Positions 24,498-35,235 are shown, numbered from the stretch's first letter. The stretch: DNA of 64,000 nucleotides from Piromyces finnis (GCA_002104945.1 MCFH01000040.1:208501-272500); one strand, 5' to 3'. Translations and numbers: made by a program. Notes: generated from the letters alone by a model not told the origin.

Positions 24498-25199
24498 TAA
24501 AATTAAAAAAATATAATTGTTTGAAAATAAAAATTATGTAAATAAGATAAAGTTATGTTTGAAGAAATTAAGAAAGAAAAAAAAAATTAAATCTTTATTA
24601 TTATTTATTGATTAAAATATTTTAAATATAGACAAAGAGTCAAATTAAATAGTATTGGACCATCAAATATTTAATTTTATTAGTATTCAATACTAGGTCC
24701 CTTGTAGCTCTTTGTTGATAACGTAGATATTATCAATTGTTAATATTGGAAATGAAAATTTTCAATAAAAGGAATTAACGGTATTAGTTTCTTTATTGTC
24801 ACTTACTTAATTAAGCGGAAAGAAAAAAAATAGGTTTAATTCCCCGATTATTAATAATATCTAAACAACAAAGTATTACGTATAGGTGTCCAACTATCCA
24901 CGCTAAGGGAGGTATTGAATCCTAACTTCTTTGTTATTTTAATATTTTTTCAAAAATAATAAATAAAATTTAATTTTATTTATTAAAAGTAGAAAACGTT
25001 TTATTAGAAAATGAATTTTTTCTTTATTATTAAATTAAGCGTCCTGGCGCTCCCCTTATAATAACTGTGGGTTTTACTTTTGTTTTCAGTACCCTTATTG
25101 TTAAAATAAGCTTCACTGACTTACTTAATTTTTTAATAAATTAAAAATTCTTCCTTTTTTAAACACTAAGGTGTTATTATATATTTTAGGAGTTTTTAT
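24498..25199 (-). other. A1 5' leader and primer-binding site
   Basis: About 700 bases of untranslated leader without a useful ORF. The first ten sense bases (25199-25190) read ATAAAAACTC and pair with the LTR's own GAGTTTTTAT. Short inverted repeats such as GGACC..GGTCC (about 24656-24710) may structure the RNA; their role is unknown. Confidence 0.7.
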
Positions 25200-25610
25200 T
25201 GTAAAGAACTAATGTTCAATAAATAAAAACACAAATATATAAAAAGGAAAATAATAAAAGCAAATAAAAATTTTATTATTGAACACTTAACAAAATTATA
25301 ACAGGTTAGTGTTTAATAATTTTATTTTTATTATAAAATTTCTTTGTTAATAAAAACTCGAATTCCAAATAATTTTTTGAGAAATTTCACTCGTATTTAT
25401 ATAAATGTTTTTAAAAGTAAATTTATAAAAATTTTACAACTTAATTTTTTAAGCCAATCAGAAATTATCTTCTTTGGTAAAATTTCGTTATAAAATATTT
25501 TAATAAAAAAAAAAAAAAGATATTAATGAGGTTTCGAACTCGAGTAGTTCAAACCAAGGTCTTAGTTACTAACCACTAAGACAGGTTACTAATTTCTATG
25601 ATTCGTTACA
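25200..25610 (-). repeat. A1 5' LTR
   Basis: This is the partner of 19480-19890. The sense segment GAGTTTTTAT at 25359-25350 is exactly complementary to the ten bases immediately downstream of the LTR (25199-25190). Confidence 0.95.
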
Positions 25611-25826
25611 AAAACCCTAAGAAACTATATTCATCCTGATGGTACTGAAACTGTCGAATATTTTCTGAACCAAGCTATAAATAAAATAAACTTTCTCATT
25701 TATCTTAACAGCAGTATTGATTATAACAGAAGTATCAATGCAAATGATGATCTAATGGACATCGACTTCATTAATAGAAGTGAGAAGGATATTTCTTATA
25801 TATCTAAAAATAAGAATAAAAATTAT
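25611..25826 (+). pseudogene. Copia-type Gag relic, 3' part
   Basis: After removal of Ty3-A1 and one copy of the AAAAC duplication, the frame continues directly from 19479 into LRNYIHPDGTETVEYFLNQA, the expected region after the copia-Gag L.LSLP motif. It is cut off by the LTR of the left Ty3-B copy at 25827. Confidence 0.6.
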
Positions 25827-26552
25827 TGTAAAAGTTTTATAAATGTAAAACAGATTATAAAATTTTTTACAATAAAACAACAACACAAAATAAAGAAAAA
25901 ACAAGAAAATAAATTATATTAAAAAAATATCTCTTTTATTAATTTTATTTAGTTATTAACTAAATAATAGTCAATAACAATTACATCGTTTTAATCAAGA
26001 AGTTTTACATGTATTTATATTTTTTGTAAATTATATTTTAATATACTATTCTATTTAATTATACATATATTCAATATAAAATAAACAAAACTAATTTAAT
26101 ACTAATTTAATTAAATAATAAAATAATAAAACTAAACTAAAACTAATTAAATACACTTTTGATTCAATTTGAGTAAACTGCAAATTGAATACAGTCCATG
26201 TATTATCTATATATTAATTAAATATTAATAATACTATTTATTATATATTTATAATTAAAAATACTAATTTAAAACTACGCTAAAGTTATTAAACTAATTT
26301 TAATTAAATAAAAACTTTTTAAGATTTAATTTGAATATTTAAAATATTTAAATTTAATTATCCATTAATTTAAATATTTATCCAAATTTCATTTCTAACT
26401 TTGATATTTTAAAATTAATATTTATTTAATTATTCCATAAAATTTATACAATAAATTTTATAAACAATTTTTTCATTAAAATATCAAAATTATTATTCAA
26501 TAATTATTAATTAATTATTAAATAATTTAAAGATATACTTTATATCTTTACA
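25827..26552 (-). repeat. B-left 3' LTR
   Basis: TGTAA..TTACA ends. Its U5 end (TGTTGTTGTTTTATTG-type in sense) matches the truncated LTR of B-right rather than its own partner, while much of its body resembles the other variant. It looks mosaic. Confidence 0.85.
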
Positions 26553-26583
26553 ATCTCGCCCTTTAAGTCGAGCTCCTGCGAGA

Positions 26584-28356
26584 TTATTTCTTTGAAGGAA
26601 TATCAATTACAAATGGTTGATATCTATGTCTGATCATACCATTGTTATTCCTTGTATAAACTTGATCTTGACTTTCTTTTCTAGACTTTTTATTTTTCCT
26701 ATAAAATTCTTGGATCAATTGTACATCTGAAATTTGATCTTCCGGGATCCAAGTATTTTCGTCAAGATTTTTCCATGTCATCAAGAAAGATTTCTTTCCA
26801 TGATAATTTCTTTCTTGAATAATCTTATCAGGAATCCTATCAATAGTATCAGTAGTTAACTTAATATTTTTTCTTTTATTTATTACTGATCTATTTATAA
26901 ATTCATTTTCGTTATAAGGTTCTAATAACGAGACATGAAAAACAGGGTGGCAACGTAAATTATTTGGCAACTTTAATTCAAATGCTAAAGGACTTACCTT
27001 CTTGATTATTTCAAAAGGTCCGAGCATTTGATCAGCAAGTTTTCTTTTAACATTTTTGTTTGAAGGATTAATACCTTTTAATAACCAAACTTTTTTACCA
27101 ACTTCGAAATTTGGGGATTCCATTCTCTTTTGATCAGCATACTTTTTGTAGGTTTCTTTTGCTTGATCAAGATTTTCTTTCAAAAATTTAATGTTTTCAT
27201 TAATATCCAAAATTCTTTGTTCAGCTCTATTTGGTCTATTCGCTGAAGGAATTTCAGGATTGAATTTTGGATTGAACCCATAATTAGCGAAAAACGGAGA
27301 TTGATTGATTGATTGCTGTAAAGTATTGTTATAAGCAAATTCAGCAAAAGGTAACAAATCAACCCAGTTATTCTGTTTTTCGTTAATAAAACAACGGAGA
27401 TATTGTTCCAATATCCCGTTCATCCTCTCCGTTTGACCATCAGTTTCAGGATGGTTTGCAGTAGAGAAAGCAAGTTTAATATTTAACAAATTACATAAGC
27501 GATTCCAAAAGTCTGAAGTAAATTGAGTACCTCGATCAGAAATGATAGAATCAGGAAAACCATGTAATTTAAAGATATTGTTAACAAAAACATCAGCTGC
27601 TATAGAAGCAGTAGGCAGACATCTTAAAGGAATAAAATGAGCCATTTTTGTTAACCTATCAACTACAACCATAATGGTGGTCATGTCTTTGGATTTTGGA
27701 AGCTCGACAATAAAATCCATTGACAATTCCGACCAAGCTCTATTAGGCGTGGAAAGAGGAGAAAGCAAACCATATGGTTTATGTCTTGGAAATTTAGCTT
27801 TACAACAAGTTTCACAAGACTTTATAAATTTTTTAACATCATAACTAAATTTTGGCCACCAAAAATTTCTACTAATTAATTCAATAGTTTTATTAACACC
27901 AAAGTGACCAGCAGAAATAGAATCATGATGTGATTCTAAGACCCTAGTTCTTAATGAAGAAGGAACATAAATTAAATTATCGTAAAGTAAAAATCCTTCT
28001 TTATCAATTTTAACTTTATTAATATTCCTAATCGGAGGGGACAAAGAATTTTTTTCATTTAAAAATACACAAACTTTATTATATAAATCATCATTTTTTA
28101 AAGAACATAAAATAGAATTGATTAAAGAATCATCTTTATTAAAAGTATTAATTACATTACATGAAATAAAATTACAACTAAAATTACTACATTCAATGTT
28201 TTTATTAATTCTATTATTATTACTATCATTACAAATGTGATCACTACGTCTGGATAACAAATCAGGTTTGCCACACTTTTTTCCAGCCCTATATATTAAC
28301 TTAAAATCAAATCTAGATAAGAATTCATACCATCTTATCTGTCTTTGTGAGAGCAT
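26584..28356 (-). CDS. Ty3-B-left Pol C-terminal frame: RNase H end, integrase, weak chromodomain
   Basis: This is the same frame as the preceding ORF, separated by one TGA and about 26 codons. It holds the RNase H end (RWYEFLSRFDFKLIYRAG), an integrase zinc site (HHDSISAGHFG to CETCCKAK) and the D,D-35-E core ([25 protein letters not shown]). A C-terminal stretch, HGKKSFLMTWKNLDENTWIPED, is chromodomain-like. It keeps two tryptophans but lacks the first cage Tyr region seen in A, D and E. On its own it would need its own start or readthrough. Confidence 0.88.
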   Translation of the reverse strand: MLSQRQIRWYEFLSRFDFKLIYRAGKKCGKPDLLSRRSDHICNDSNNNRINKNIECSNFSCNFISCNVINTFNKDDSLINSILCSLKNDDLYNKVCVFLNEKNSLSPPIRNINKVKIDKEGFLLYDNLIYVPSSLRTRVLESHHDSISAGHFGVNKTIELISRNFWWPKFSYDVKKFIKSCETCCKAKFPRHKPYGLLSPLSTPNRAWSELSMDFIVELPKSKDMTTIMVVVDRLTKMAHFIPLRCLPTASIAADVFVNNIFKLHGFPDSIISDRGTQFTSDFWNRLCNLLNIKLAFSTANHPETDGQTERMNGILEQYLRCFINEKQNNWVDLLPFAEFAYNNTLQQSINQSPFFANYGFNPKFNPEIPSANRPNRAEQRILDINENIKFLKENLDQAKETYKKYADQKRMESPNFEVGKKVWLLKGINPSNKNVKRKLADQMLGPFEIIKKVSPLAFELKLPNNLRCHPVFHVSLLEPYNENEFINRSVINKRKNIKLTTDTIDRIPDKIIQERNYHGKKSFLMTWKNLDENTWIPEDQISDVQLIQEFYRKNKKSRKESQDQVYTRNNNGMIRHRYQPFVIDIPSKK

Positions 28357-28437
28357 TTCAGGCTTTCTTGGGAAAGTTAAATTCTTATGATCAGTATAAA
28401 TGACGAACTGATGCTTTGCACCTTCCAGATAGTGTCT

Positions 28438-31422
28438 TCATTCTTCGAGAGCCACTTTGATAGCGAGCAACTCTTTATCATAAATTTGATAATTTCTTTG
28501 AGACTTGGTTAAGCTAGATGAAATAAAAGCAATAGGGTGCAATTGCCCTTCAAACTCTTGTGAAAGAATTGCACCGACTGCAAAGTTACTAGCGTCAGTC
28601 TCAACAATAAAAGGTTTGTTGCTATCAGGGTTCATTAAAATAGGAGCAGAAGTAAAAGCCTTTTTAAGTATAACAAATGCATTTTGACACTCAGAAGCCC
28701 AATTAAAAGGAACATTTTTCCTAGTAAGTTTATGTAAAGGACTTGCGATTTTTGCAAAGTCTTTAATAAAAATTCTATAATAATTGCATAATCCAATAAA
28801 AGATTGGACTTCTTTAACATTTGTAGGAACAGGCCAGTCGAGGATAGCTTTAACTTTATCTCTATCCATTTTCAAACCATCTTTGGATAATACATAACCA
28901 AAAAAAGTGGTTTCTGAAACATCAAACTCACACTTCTCTAACTTTACATATAAATTATTTTCTAATAATTTTTCCAATACTTTTTTAACATGTTCATGAT
29001 GCTCTTCTAGACTATTTGAGTATATTAGAATATCATCAATATATGATATAGCAAAATCATCCAAATAATCACTAAGGACATCATTTATGAAATGTTGGAA
29101 AGTAGCTGGTGCATTCTTTAAACCAAAAGGCATGACGAGATATTCAAAATGCCCATATCTTGTTCTAAAGGCAGTTTTGTATTCATCACCCTCTTTGATT
29201 CTTACTAAATTATAAGCAGACTTTAAGTCCAATTTAGTAAAGTACTTTGCACCCTTCACTCTATCCAATAAGTCACCAATTAATGGAAGAGGATATGAAT
29301 TTCTAATGGTCATATCATTAAGTTTCCTATAATCAACGCATAGTCTTAATGACCCATCTTTCTTTTTGACAAATAAAACTGGTGCTCCGGCAGGAGATGT
29401 AGATTTCCTAATGAAACCTTTTTCCAAATTTTCTTTAATATAACATTTTAATTCATCTCTCTCTGCCTCAGTTAAAGGATAAAGAGGACCATAAAACAAG
29501 TTAGAATTATCCTTTAATCTGATTTCACAATCGTATTCACGATGTGGAGGTAAAATATTACAATTCTTTTCATTAAAAACCTCTTTAAATAATAAATATT
29601 GATTTGGGATTTCAACAGATTTTTTATCTTTATTTAAATTATTATTTTCAGTTTTACATTTATTAATAATATTACAAGATAAATCATTACAGTTACTAAC
29701 GGAATTTAATACACAAAAATTGTTATTATTAATCACTTCTTTTGAAAATGAGTATTGTTTTGGTCCAGTGACCGAATTATTATCTTTATTTAAATTATCA
29801 TCAATACAATTAATATTATTACATGTACATTTAAAATTACAATTATTATTATTATTATTATTATTATTGCTATTTAAACTATCACTAAATTTAATTTTAT
29901 TACAACTATCTAAGTTACTAATGGTTTTAACGGAGGTTCTACGGCCCCTGATATTAACAGTTTCTTCGTCATCACTAGAGTTACAACAAAAGGATTCGTC
30001 ATAGTCGGAAAAACCACGGTCAATGCAAGAGGATTGTTCATTTTCGTTATCCAAGGCAGCTTCTTTCCCTTTTCTTGATGATGACATCGATTTCTTATCC
30101 ATATTGGTTGTACCCTTATTTCTCCTTTTGCCTACATTACAGTGTCGAGCACAGTATCCGGAGCTAAAGGCAATTTTTGAGGAATCATGATAATAAACTG
30201 GACAATGTTTCTCAATCCAAGGTACTCCAAGAATAACATCGACTTCGGGAATCCTTAACGAGTACAGTTGAATTACTTCGTAATGGTTCCTTAAACGGAG
30301 AATACAATTTTCGGATTCTTTTCTAACAGTGGAATTACCTTGACCAAGACCAGAAACCTTAAAAGGATTCCTGATATTGTAAAGCTTAATGTTATTAATT
30401 CTCGCAAATTCAGGATGAATAAAATTTAAATCAGAGCCGGAATCAATAAGGACTTTGACTTTCACTTCTTCCATATCGTTTGTTTTTATATAAAAATCGA
30501 TGATGTTCTTCTTTTCACTTTTGTGTATTTTATATAAGTTTGAATCATTCTCAGTAACATCTTTGGTTGGTCTAATTCTTTTGACTGAAGGGGTTGAAGA
30601 ACTGGCTTCTTCTTCGGAGATAGTCCTTTTAATAATCTTAACACTCTTAGGCTTTTTCCTGTTTGGACAATTGAACTGCATGTGTCCAGACTTCCCACAA
30701 GAAAAACAAACCCCTTTTTTCTTTAAATCCGATCTAGTAGTAGAAGGTTCAACGTAATTACTTCTGTGAGATGGGAAGTAATTTACGTTTCGTTGACCCT
30801 TGCTAATCCTATATAGGTCAACATCCATTGGATCGTCACGATTATAATTTCTTCTATCTTGGTGCGTCATATAATATTCGCTGATGTCATTTCTCTTAGT
30901 AAGATTTTCTATGCTAAGGACATCAGAGTAGAGACGCTCTAGCTGAGTAGGATTTGGGTTGACTATTGCTAAATGTTCACGCATTTTTGGATGTAAGCCC
31001 TTTGTGAACATATATATCTTCGCTGCTTCATTGAAATTAGAGTTTTGGCTAACGCGTTGAAATTCATTAATATATTCAAACACTTTGCCAAACTTTCTTT
31101 GTTTTATGTTGCAAAGTCTTCCATTTGCAACAATTGTGTCATTATTGGGATCTCCGAAATTGGTACGAAGGGCAGCAATAAATTGATCATAGTTTCTTAG
31201 AATGGCGTCGTTGTTCTGTCGTAAACGAGCGGCCCATTCTAAAGGTCTGTTAACAAAGTAAGATATTAAGAAGCGAACTCTCGCTTCATCATTAGCGGAT
31301 CTATCAGGGTTGGCTTCAATGGCTAGTTCAACCCTGGTCAAGAACCCATCTAGTTCTTGTCTTCTTCCTGAGAAAGTTGGAGGATCATTAACTATCCTCA
31401 AAGACGCCCCTTGACGGTCCAT
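28438..31422 (-). CDS. Ty3-B-left Gag-Pro-RT frame (994 aa, ends at in-frame TGA)
   Basis: The frame contains Gag (1-230), a CCHC knuckle CFSCGKSGHMQFNC (239-252), a protease LIDSGS (about 326-330), a poly-Asn tract near residue 520, RT with YIDDILIYS, and the first half of RNase H. It stops at TGA 28438-28440. Families A, D and E have Trp in this position (LETWRHFL-type motif), and the frame reads on without shift into the next ORF. The stop therefore looks like a TGG to TGA change or a recoded codon, not a domain boundary. Confidence 0.93.
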   Translation of the reverse strand: MDRQGASLRIVNDPPTFSGRRQELDGFLTRVELAIEANPDRSANDEARVRFLISYFVNRPLEWAARLRQNNDAILRNYDQFIAALRTNFGDPNNDTIVANGRLCNIKQRKFGKVFEYINEFQRVSQNSNFNEAAKIYMFTKGLHPKMREHLAIVNPNPTQLERLYSDVLSIENLTKRNDISEYYMTHQDRRNYNRDDPMDVDLYRISKGQRNVNYFPSHRSNYVEPSTTRSDLKKKGVCFSCGKSGHMQFNCPNRKKPKSVKIIKRTISEEEASSSTPSVKRIRPTKDVTENDSNLYKIHKSEKKNIIDFYIKTNDMEEVKVKVLIDSGSDLNFIHPEFARINNIKLYNIRNPFKVSGLGQGNSTVRKESENCILRLRNHYEVIQLYSLRIPEVDVILGVPWIEKHCPVYYHDSSKIAFSSGYCARHCNVGKRRNKGTTNMDKKSMSSSRKGKEAALDNENEQSSCIDRGFSDYDESFCCNSSDDEETVNIRGRRTSVKTISNLDSCNKIKFSDSLNSNNNNNNNNNCNFKCTCNNINCIDDNLNKDNNSVTGPKQYSFSKEVINNNNFCVLNSVSNCNDLSCNIINKCKTENNNLNKDKKSVEIPNQYLLFKEVFNEKNCNILPPHREYDCEIRLKDNSNLFYGPLYPLTEAERDELKCYIKENLEKGFIRKSTSPAGAPVLFVKKKDGSLRLCVDYRKLNDMTIRNSYPLPLIGDLLDRVKGAKYFTKLDLKSAYNLVRIKEGDEYKTAFRTRYGHFEYLVMPFGLKNAPATFQHFINDVLSDYLDDFAISYIDDILIYSNSLEEHHEHVKKVLEKLLENNLYVKLEKCEFDVSETTFFGYVLSKDGLKMDRDKVKAILDWPVPTNVKEVQSFIGLCNYYRIFIKDFAKIASPLHKLTRKNVPFNWASECQNAFVILKKAFTSAPILMNPDSNKPFIVETDASNFAVGAILSQEFEGQLHPIAFISSSLTKSQRNYQIYDKELLAIKVALEE

Positions 31423-31940
31423 ATTTCCGTTTAAGTGGAGGTTAGATAAAAGTTGGTTTATTTCTTCCAGTATGTTTAATATTTACTTATTTAATTTTTT
31501 ACAATATTTTAATTAAGATGTCGTCGTAACTCTATCCTATCAAACGGTGTTAGACGAGCTCTTAAAAATATTATAACAAAATTAAATATAATAAATATTT
31601 GGAAGACCTTTGAGTAACAGGCACTAGATTAACAAATCCTCAGAAAGTACGATAAAACTCCAAAACGCGCTAGATTTTCCTATATATACGGTAGATATTC
31701 TTGAAAACGCGGTAGATATTCCTTTAGACGCGGTAGGTAACCTTGAAAACACGGTAGATAATCCTTAATACGCAGTAGATAACCTTGAAAACACGGTAGA
31801 TAATCCTTAATACGCAGTAGACAACCTTGAAAACACGGTAGATATTCCTTTAAACGCGGTAGCTAAAAAAAAATTTTTATTAAATATGTTTTATTAAAAA
31901 ATTTTATAACGTGTTTTATTAGAACAAAGGTAATTGTTAT
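31423..31940 (-). other. B-left leader: PBS, CTACCGYGTTTT repeats, structured motif
   Basis: In sense, the PBS ATAACAATTAC (31940-31930) is followed by about ten degenerate copies of CTACCGYGT(TTT) spaced about 22-24 bases (31650-31865). A hairpin motif with TCGTC/GACGA arms lies at 31513-31564, before the start codon at 31422. The repeat array differs from that in B-right. Confidence 0.8.
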
Positions 31941-32664
31941 TGTAAAAGTTTATAAAAAAACAGATTATAAAATTTTACAATAAAACATAAAACACGAAAT
32001 AAATAAAAAGAAACAAGAAAAACAAAATTTATTTAAAAATATCTCTTTTATTAATTTTATTTAGTTATTAACTAAATAATAGTCAATAACAATTACATCG
32101 TTTTAATCAAGAAGTTTTACATGTATTTATATTTTTTGTAAATTATATTTTAATATACTATTCTATTTAATTATACATATATTCAATATAAAATAAACAA
32201 AACTAATTTAATACTAATTTAATTAAATAATAAAATAATAAAACTAAACTAAAACTAATTAAATACACTTTTGATTCAATTTGAGTAAACTGCAAATTGA
32301 ATACAGTCCATGTATTATCTATATATTAATTAAATATTAATAATACTATTTATTATATATTTATAATTAAAAATACTAATTTAAAACTACGCTAAAGTTA
32401 TTAAACTAATTTTAATTAAATAAAAACTTTTTAAGATTTAATTTGAATATTTAAAATATTTAAATTTAATTATCCATTAATTTAAATATTTATCCAAATT
32501 TCATTTCTAACTTTGATATTTTAAAATTAATATTTATTTAATTATTCCATAAAATTTATACAATAAATTTTATAAACAATTTTTTCATTAAAATATCAAA
32601 ATTATTATTCAATAATTATTAATTAATTATTAAATAATTTAAAGATATACTTTATATCTTTACA
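31941..32664 (-). repeat. B-left 5' LTR
   Basis: This 724-base LTR matches in length and U5 variant the right LTR of the inverted copy (52123-52846). Sense GTAATTGTTAT (32096-32086) is complementary to the 11 bases just past the LTR (31940-31930). Confidence 0.9.
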
Positions 32665-32924
32665 CCAACAATGAAAAATCGCCTTATAATAATAATAATA
32701 GTAATAATAACAGTAGTAGTAGTAATAACAATAAAAATCAAGGAGGTACAAAAGACATTAAGGAATCCGATCTAGAGGCTCTGACCAAGAGTTTTGCCCA
32801 GATGAAAATTCATGTCTGTCACCGCTGTAATCAGAGAGGACATGATGCTCGTTTTTGACCTAATGAAATGTCAGATATGAATAAGTTTATTGCTACTCTC
32901 CTTTCCCAAAACCATTTAAATTAA
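32665..32924 (+). pseudogene. Ty3-F Gag C-terminal fragment
   Basis: An Asn/Ser-rich tract precedes a CCHC knuckle reading CHRCNQRGHDARF, whose last Cys position is a TGA (32856-32858). The frame then runs to TAA at 32922-32924. The 5' part has been moved away: it continues in frame on the minus strand at 52847-52898. This is a Gag relic that feeds the -1 frameshift site. Confidence 0.7.
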
Positions 32925-32949
32925 ATGGGGGAAGTTCTCAATCTTCCCC
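32915..32949 (+). promoter_or_regulatory. Candidate -1 ribosomal frameshift signal of Ty3-F
   Basis: The heptamer T TTA AAT (32915-32921) is in the Gag frame and is followed immediately by the Gag stop TAA. After 5-6 bases comes a 7-bp stem GGGGAAG/CTTCCCC (32928-32934 with 32943-32949). The Pol frame is exactly -1 relative to Gag. This is the standard slippery site, spacer and hairpin layout. Confidence 0.75.
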
Positions 32950-34634
32950 TTCTAACTCCAAAATTGATAATAACCAAACCCACAATATCAATAACATAAA
33001 CGAGCAAGTTTATGTTGATGAAACACGTGACTCACATAAAACAGAAAAATTTTCAAATTCTGAAGAAAAATTCTCTGACCCTTTGGTGGATGATCCAATC
33101 AAAGACATAGATAAGGATGATGTTACACAAAATCACGTGACAAATACAATCGATGATAAGGACATCGAAAACCTTATTTACGCATTCAAGAGGAAAAGTT
33201 CTGAAGAAAGTGATGAAAGTGAAGATGAGGATCACGTGACTCAGTCGAAGAAAAAGAAACTTCGAGAAAACCCCTTGCCAATACACACAAAGGCCACTCA
33301 GATGAAAGAACAGCAAGAAATTCAAAACGAGAAAAATTCAAATTTTCATACCACTACTTCCCGCCTGGACATCCTAGACCCCTCGGTAATTGCAGGCAAG
33401 AATATCTCTTCTGCCAAGAAGAAAAATAAAGAAGCCAGAAACAAAAGGAGAACTGGTCCGGATATCTCTAGTAATCAAGATGATATAGAGGAAGAAGTTA
33501 TTGGAAGTAAGAAGTCGCTGAAAGGAAACTATTACGACTTCTTACGTTCTATTATTATGCTTGGCAAAAATAAGGAGTATGATGTATATGATGCTCTCAA
33601 TAATACCAACGCTGGTATTACCTTTGCACAACTCTTTGCTGTTAGCCCTATCATTAGAAGACTTTGTGCGAAAGGCTTAAAACTTGATCCTAATGACGTT
33701 AGAAAAATAAACGCCATTCAAAATTTGGATCTTGATGATGATGATATTAGTTCATTTATTAATATTATCAACGAAGGTGATGTCGATGGTGATGATAATA
33801 ACAATAATGTTAACAATAGTGTTGACAACATTGATGTTAGTAATGAGATTAACGTCATTAATAAAGTCAATATCGCTTCTGTTATAGGTTCTGTTGACAA
33901 CAATATTGTAAGAGTGTTAGTGGATACAGGCTCTGATGTCAACGTGATTACTAAGTCCTTCTTTGATATTATATCAAAGAAACATAAAATTAAATACTTT
34001 AAAAGAACATTCTTCAAGCTAGCTAGCCAACAAGTCATCTCCACTAATCAAGCAGTAAGTCTCGTTCTTCGTTTTGATAAGCTTAAAATAAGTACTACCT
34101 TCTGGATTCTAGAAGACGAAGATTCCTGCTATGATATCATACTTGGGCGCCAGTCACAAAAGGATCATAGGCTATATATAGATCCTGATGACGACGCTTT
34201 ATATATGAAAACTGATGGATCCTCTATTATGGTTGCTCAACCATCAGATTCCATATCGCAAGGAAATAAATTATATCATATTACTATTATGAATAATATT
34301 AATTCCTTAAAAGATATTTCTGATATTGATAATATTATCTCAAAGGATGAACAAATTCAACTTCATTCTTTAATAAAAAATTATAGGGATGTTTTAATCG
34401 ACTCCATTGATGATGTTTCAGTTGCTGATGCTGAACCTCATTCTATTGAATTAACATCCACCAAACCCATTAAACTGAGACCTTATAAGATATCTCTTGC
34501 TCAATCCCAAGCATTAAAAGAAGAGATTTCGAAACTATTGAAACACGGTCTCATTGAACCTTCCCATTCACCATGGTCATTCCCTGTTGTTATGGTGAAA
34601 AAGAAAAATGGTAAATGGCGTATGTGTGTCGATT
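32915..34634 (+). pseudogene. Ty3-F Pro-RT fragment, truncated by Ty3-E
   Basis: In the -1 frame the reading continues open from the slippery site through acidic, Asn-rich sequence to a protease (VDTGSDVNVIT, about 33920) and the start of RT (LRPYKISLAQ, HGLIEPSHSPWSFPVVMVKKKNGKWRMCVD). It stops where the LTR of Ty3-E begins at 34635. The RT fingers are typical Ty3/gypsy but clearly a separate lineage from A, B, D and E (GLIEPSHSPW rather than [10 protein letters not shown]). No 3' half or LTR of F is present in the window. Confidence 0.85.
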
Positions 34635-35235
34635 TGTAACGCGTATCTATATAAGTATTTAATAATGTGGTAATTAATAAACTTTATATAGATGTAACGC
34701 GTATCTATATAAGTATTTAATAATGTGGTAATTAATAAACTTTATATAGATAATAATTTTGATCCCAATAAGTCAATTAATTTTATTTATTAAAATTTTT
34801 AATTATTTTTTATTTAAATTATTTTTTAATAATAAATATTTTTTTTTAAAATTTAAAAGTTAAAAGTTAATAGTTAATAAAAACACAATTTTTTTAATTT
34901 TCGATTCAAACCACTTCTATTTATACTTTTTCTAAATCTGATGTGGCTAAATCAAAAATTTTAATTATCTTTCTAGATTGTTCTTTAAATTAATTAAAAA
35001 TTGCATAAGATGAATCCCGTGATAAAATTACAAAAAATATTTGATTTTTCGAATATTCGAACTTATTCTTTTTCGAATAAGTTCTATAAGTTTCTATGAG
35101 TCGTAAATTAAATTGTTAAATAAATAATCTAAAATATATTTCGGATCAAGGTGTGAGTCGAACCCGAGTGATCCAGATTAATGTCTTAAATACTAACCAT
35201 TAAGACAATATTAATTATCTAATAGATTCGTTACA
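34635..35235 (-). repeat. E 3' LTR with 58-bp tandem duplication
   Basis: The LTR edge sequence starting TGTAACGCGTATC is present twice in tandem (34635 and 34693). Otherwise it matches 45597-46142 apart from T-run length. It carries a tRNA-like hairpin at 35183-35206 and a B-box-like GGGTTCGACTC (minus strand, 35165-35155). Confidence 0.9.

Larger units (their letters stand above)
19480..25610 (-). mobile_element. Ty3/gypsy chromovirus copy A1 (complete, recent)
   Basis: This is a full-length LTR retrotransposon in minus orientation: LTRs at 19480-19890 and 25200-25610 (411 bases each, apparently identical), flanked by AAAAC on both sides. It holds one uninterrupted Gag-Pol frame, a 700-base leader and a short 3' region with a polypurine tract. 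Identical LTRs, a perfect target-site duplication and an intact frame indicate a recent insertion. It disrupts the copia-type Gag relic. Confidence 0.95.
25827..32664 (-). mobile_element. Ty3/gypsy copy B-left (full length, mosaic ends)
   Basis: Minus-strand element with LTRs at 25827-26552 (726 bases) and 31941-32664 (724 bases). The LTRs differ at their U5 ends, and the flanks (ATTAT left, CCAAC right) are not a duplication. The coding part is identical in protein sequence to the inverted copy at 47.2-52.1 kb. Confidence 0.9.
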
